A stretch of 64,000 nt of DNA from Trichopria drosophilae (Eukaryota; Arthropoda; Insecta; Hymenoptera; Diapriidae). The translations under genes and the position numbers were made by a program. The DNA is taken from the NCBI GenBank assembly GCA_030407085.1, contig CM059584.1:138932001-138996000 (forward strand), in the 5' to 3' direction. The notes under the pieces are model-generated. The model worked only from the letters and a program-made list of their open reading frames with translations. It was not told the origin of the DNA and searched no databases. Numbering within the stretch: position 1 is the stretch's first letter; every line of letters begins with the position of its first letter. Positions 61,150 through 64,000 of the stretch are shown here, in pieces.

Positions 61150-62045
61150 TACACTGTGCAAACACTTTACATTGCAGTAACGTTTATGCGCATTCACGTT
61201 ATTTATCGCGCAAATAGAAAACCTGGATTGAGGAGAAATCCACAAAACACGGAACTGCAGGTAGTTGATATTAGCGAAACAAAGTACCGAATTAATTACC
61301 GCAAATATCTCGTCGCGGAAAAATCACGCGTTAAAAAATGGCGGTCAAACAAGAACGCGATTACGAAGATTTGTCGTACACGTGGGCGACCGGAGCTCGC
61401 GGCCAAAAAGGAAACGTCCAAAAAAAAACAACACTGGTGTCCAACTGAAAATGTAAATCCCGCCGCGAAGCTTTTGTTTCCATTTTTTTCATTCCGAGGA
61501 ATAATAAATGCATTGTTCGCATTTTCGACTTGTTTTATTTCGAGAGGAATAGGGGTGGAGGGGTTGTAAATTGAAGTAGATGGTCTTTTTTCGACCAACG
61601 TGGCAAAAGGCCTAGAACGCGTGTTAAATGTGTCAAGGGGGGTGGTTCGTGCTGTTTTCTCGCAAAATGAGGGCTTTTGGGGGTGGGGGGTAGTCGAGCA
61701 GTAATTAATTAAGAGCATGGCCACCCTCTCGCATATACGAAAGCGACAAGGCAGGTCGAAATATCGCAAAACGTACCTACAGCGCCACCGATGACGGATG
61801 ACCCCTCGTACCCGTAGATGGGTTTCTTCCTGTTTCCTTCCCCTACCTACAATTTTTTTCAGCCAGACTCCCAAAGGATGTCCGGACGCCGACCCTCCGA
61901 CATTCGCGGCCGTTTCGGGTACGGCAATTGCGACGATAAATCCGAAAAATATGGCGATACTTCAATGAGATTTATTACGCCGCTGTCCGATCGACGAGGG
62001 AGGTCGAATTTCCACGGTTTGACTAATTTTTACGATTTTTGAGAT
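61150..62045. other. GC-rich region, large but unconvincing frames
   Basis: The longest open frame here (minus strand, 61296-61874, 192 codons) overlaps frames on the plus strand and has no recognisable domain or splice context. Its Arg/Phe/Ser-heavy composition follows from CpG-rich DNA. A GGGGGTGGGGGG tract sits at 61680. A promoter or enhancer is as likely as an exon. Confidence 0.3.
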
Positions 62046-64000
62046 CGGACAAAAGTGTAGAAAGTTCATGATACATGATTTATTTCCGGCATCGAGGTTT
62101 GACAATCCTTTTTTTTCGCCTCCATTGAGAATGTATTCGAAACTGAGACTGTCCTTATATTAGGCCATTCAGAGATATAATTAAAAAATAAATATAATAT
62201 CAATTTAAATTCTGGATTTATCCACAATTGCTTCAAAACGTCAAGTAAGTAAACTGATAGAAGTGGTATATTATTCTCTATAAAAAATACGAAAAATGAT
62301 TGAAAATCATAGCATATATTAACATAATTGCATGCTTGTTTTATAGTCGTCATGAGTTGAAATAACTTTAATCAAACTTTCCGAAATAGTCTCAATAAAA
62401 TTGATCAAAAAACTGGTACAAATATTAATTAACGAAATTACAATCCACCAGTCGTAATTAGCCTGGCGGACACAATTCTCACTGAATTCGTAAAACTATA
62501 ATTTTATCAACGCAACTAATTGGTTCAATGGTACCCCGGGGTGAAAATGAAAATTTCAGAGCGGTGCAAGATTGTTAAGCGTAAGGAATTACCGTAATTC
62601 AATTTCTCCACCCACCTCCCAACCCGCATACTAAAGAGCTTTACATTCGCACGTTTTAAAAATTCCCCGCAGCGAACAATGATGCGCTTAAACTCGCATT
62701 ACCACCTTGGTCGTATCCTCACGCTCGTGATTTTCTCGCAAGTCGCATGCTGTAGGTGTCGAATGCGGATGTTAAAGGTTGTGATTACCAGCAATCGACG
62801 CACCCTGGTTTATGTCGTTTGCCCATTACCAAGGGATCTCCCGAGGGGAGATACGAGAATCGGTGCTGAAATAACAGCAAGACCAGGGCCGTTACCGCAG
62901 GTCACGCGTCAACATCAAGGGCAACATGCGACCCATAAAAACGTTCTGCCACCAAACAAAATGTCCTATTGTTCTTATTCGGAAATAATCTGTGAATATG
63001 GCTGACGGAAACGAGTAGGAGAAATCTTTATATGTGTGGGTTTCAAAATTAAAGTCAAACATGACTATTTGGAATGTGGAGCAATAAAAAACTCTTTCTG
63101 GAAGTGTCAAATGCTTAAAAAAACAGAAATTTGTTGTAATAGTTTATGGTTTTATTCCTTCTTGAATGTTTACAGTGTACTAGAAAACTTCAGACAATTA
63201 TTTGTACTGACCGTAGAATTCGAGTAACCTCATTGAAACCGAAAAGTGAGGAGGAACTACTCCGCGTGATTGCGTTATGACTGCGTATTCACTATTGGTG
63301 GTGGGGATAAGGAGAATGGTTGGGGTAAGTTATAGTGCGAAGAGTAGGGGGGCCCCATAGGACACTAGCGCCAGGACACTAAATTAATTTTTTTGCAGTA
63401 AAAAGGTCACAGAAAATGTTTGTTCGTGCCAGCTGCGTGTGCCTTATTTTTTAGAATACTAGAGTCTATTCATTTTATAGTCTTGTATTGTTAATATCAC
63501 ATTCAAGGAACTATTAGTATACACTGCATAATGCACAGAACTGATAATCACGGGTATTATACGATTTGGAGGGGGTTTCTTATGTTTAGAACCAATTCAT
63601 TAATTTGGGGTGACACTTCGTTAATCACTGTACCACCTGTCAGTAAATGTGGTACCTCGACGAGTTTAGTTGTAGCTAAAGTCATATCTTAATATACATT
63701 TGATAGGTTTATTTTTTCGACCGATTTATAAATTAATATATTTTTGAATAGTTTTGGTTTTTTTCGGTCATATATACATAATGGAAATTACAAATATTTG
63801 AGTTCCATAAAGATTAAAAAATTAGAGGAAAAAAAAGCAAAAACAGATAAGGGTTAATCATTTGGAGCGTTTTTTTGTAATATAAATAATAAATGAAAAT
63901 TTATTTTTATATTTAGAGGCCTGCACGACTGTCCGCTGTAAGATTTGTTACACTGATATACAAGAAATTTTATATACAACTTCACTTTGTTTTTCAAAGA
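62046..64000. other. Unique DNA, no gene seen
   Basis: 62620-62960 is GC-richer with an unconvincing plus-strand frame. 63240-63380 contains a duplicated AGGACACTA (63359 and 63373). The remainder is AT-rich. Confidence 0.4.

Noticed and set aside
61296..61874. 192-codon minus-strand open frame
   Set aside because: No recognisable domain, overlapping open frames on the other strand, and CpG-rich composition that lowers stop frequency. Not called as a gene.
1..64000. CRISPR array, bacterial operon or defence system
   Set aside because: No regularly spaced identical repeats with unique spacers and no prokaryotic gene structure; the DNA is eukaryotic.

Overview
The window is AT-rich, intron- and transposon-dominated insect nuclear DNA. 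Evidence for an insect: a spectrin-repeat gene of the dystrophin type split by canonical GT-AG introns, TTAGG-type telomere-like motifs (40.2 kb, 12.6 kb), a DD41D Tc1/mariner element, piggyBac-type and TA-flanked MITEs, and AGATGGCGC-type motifs. A hymenopteran is my best guess; nothing here fixes the species. No prokaryotic or organellar gene, CRISPR array or complete autonomous element was found.

Host gene. Two short exons on the minus strand (37761-37933 and 7930-8074) encode adjacent pieces of the distal spectrin-repeat rod of dystrophin. Their splice phases fit each other exactly, so they are probably consecutive exons separated by a 29.7-kb intron. Almost everything between about 8.1 and 37.8 kb is therefore intron filling. 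DNA above 38 kb lies upstream in the gene (further intron or 5' region). Two weaker exon candidates sit there (near 39.15 kb and 55.62-55.80 kb), with several GC/CpG-rich islands that may be regulatory.

Repeat landscape, left to right: 5.8-7.1 kb, a piggyBac-type foldback MITE in TTAA; 7-9.2 kb, several copies of a short palindrome (GGGCGCAAAAT...ATTTTGCGCCC) that recurs at 17.5, 34.1-34.4 and 35.9 kb; 10.3-16.5 kb, a CAGTACTG-rich repeat field holding a tRNA-like sequence, a solo LTR and a 3.67-kb DD41D mariner (11634-15299). The mariner's long inverted ends are built of subrepeats carrying at least ten exact TCAAGGTCA boxes, and it is itself interrupted by a 0.7-kb element with an 8-bp target duplication; 22.0-22.6 kb, a TA-flanked MITE; 23.9-24.1 kb, an LTR/primer-binding-site relic; 25.6-33.3 kb, a large inverted duplication whose arms share the same nested MITE, only the left arm carrying a 1.4-kb insertion with a broken two-exon gag-like gene; 45.9-46.4 kb, a Penelope-like insertion with a hammerhead-like core; 49.1-49.8 kb, a small TIR element and a CCGACA/TGTCGG foldback; 54.3-55.0 kb, a second TTAA MITE; 58.1-58.35 kb, a TATA/Inr promoter-like sequence.

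The host gene is the only clear functional coding unit. The other coding traces (mariner transposase, gag-like gene, a fragment at 43.7-44.1 kb) are broken or unproven. Boundaries were read by eye; no database search or folding program was available.
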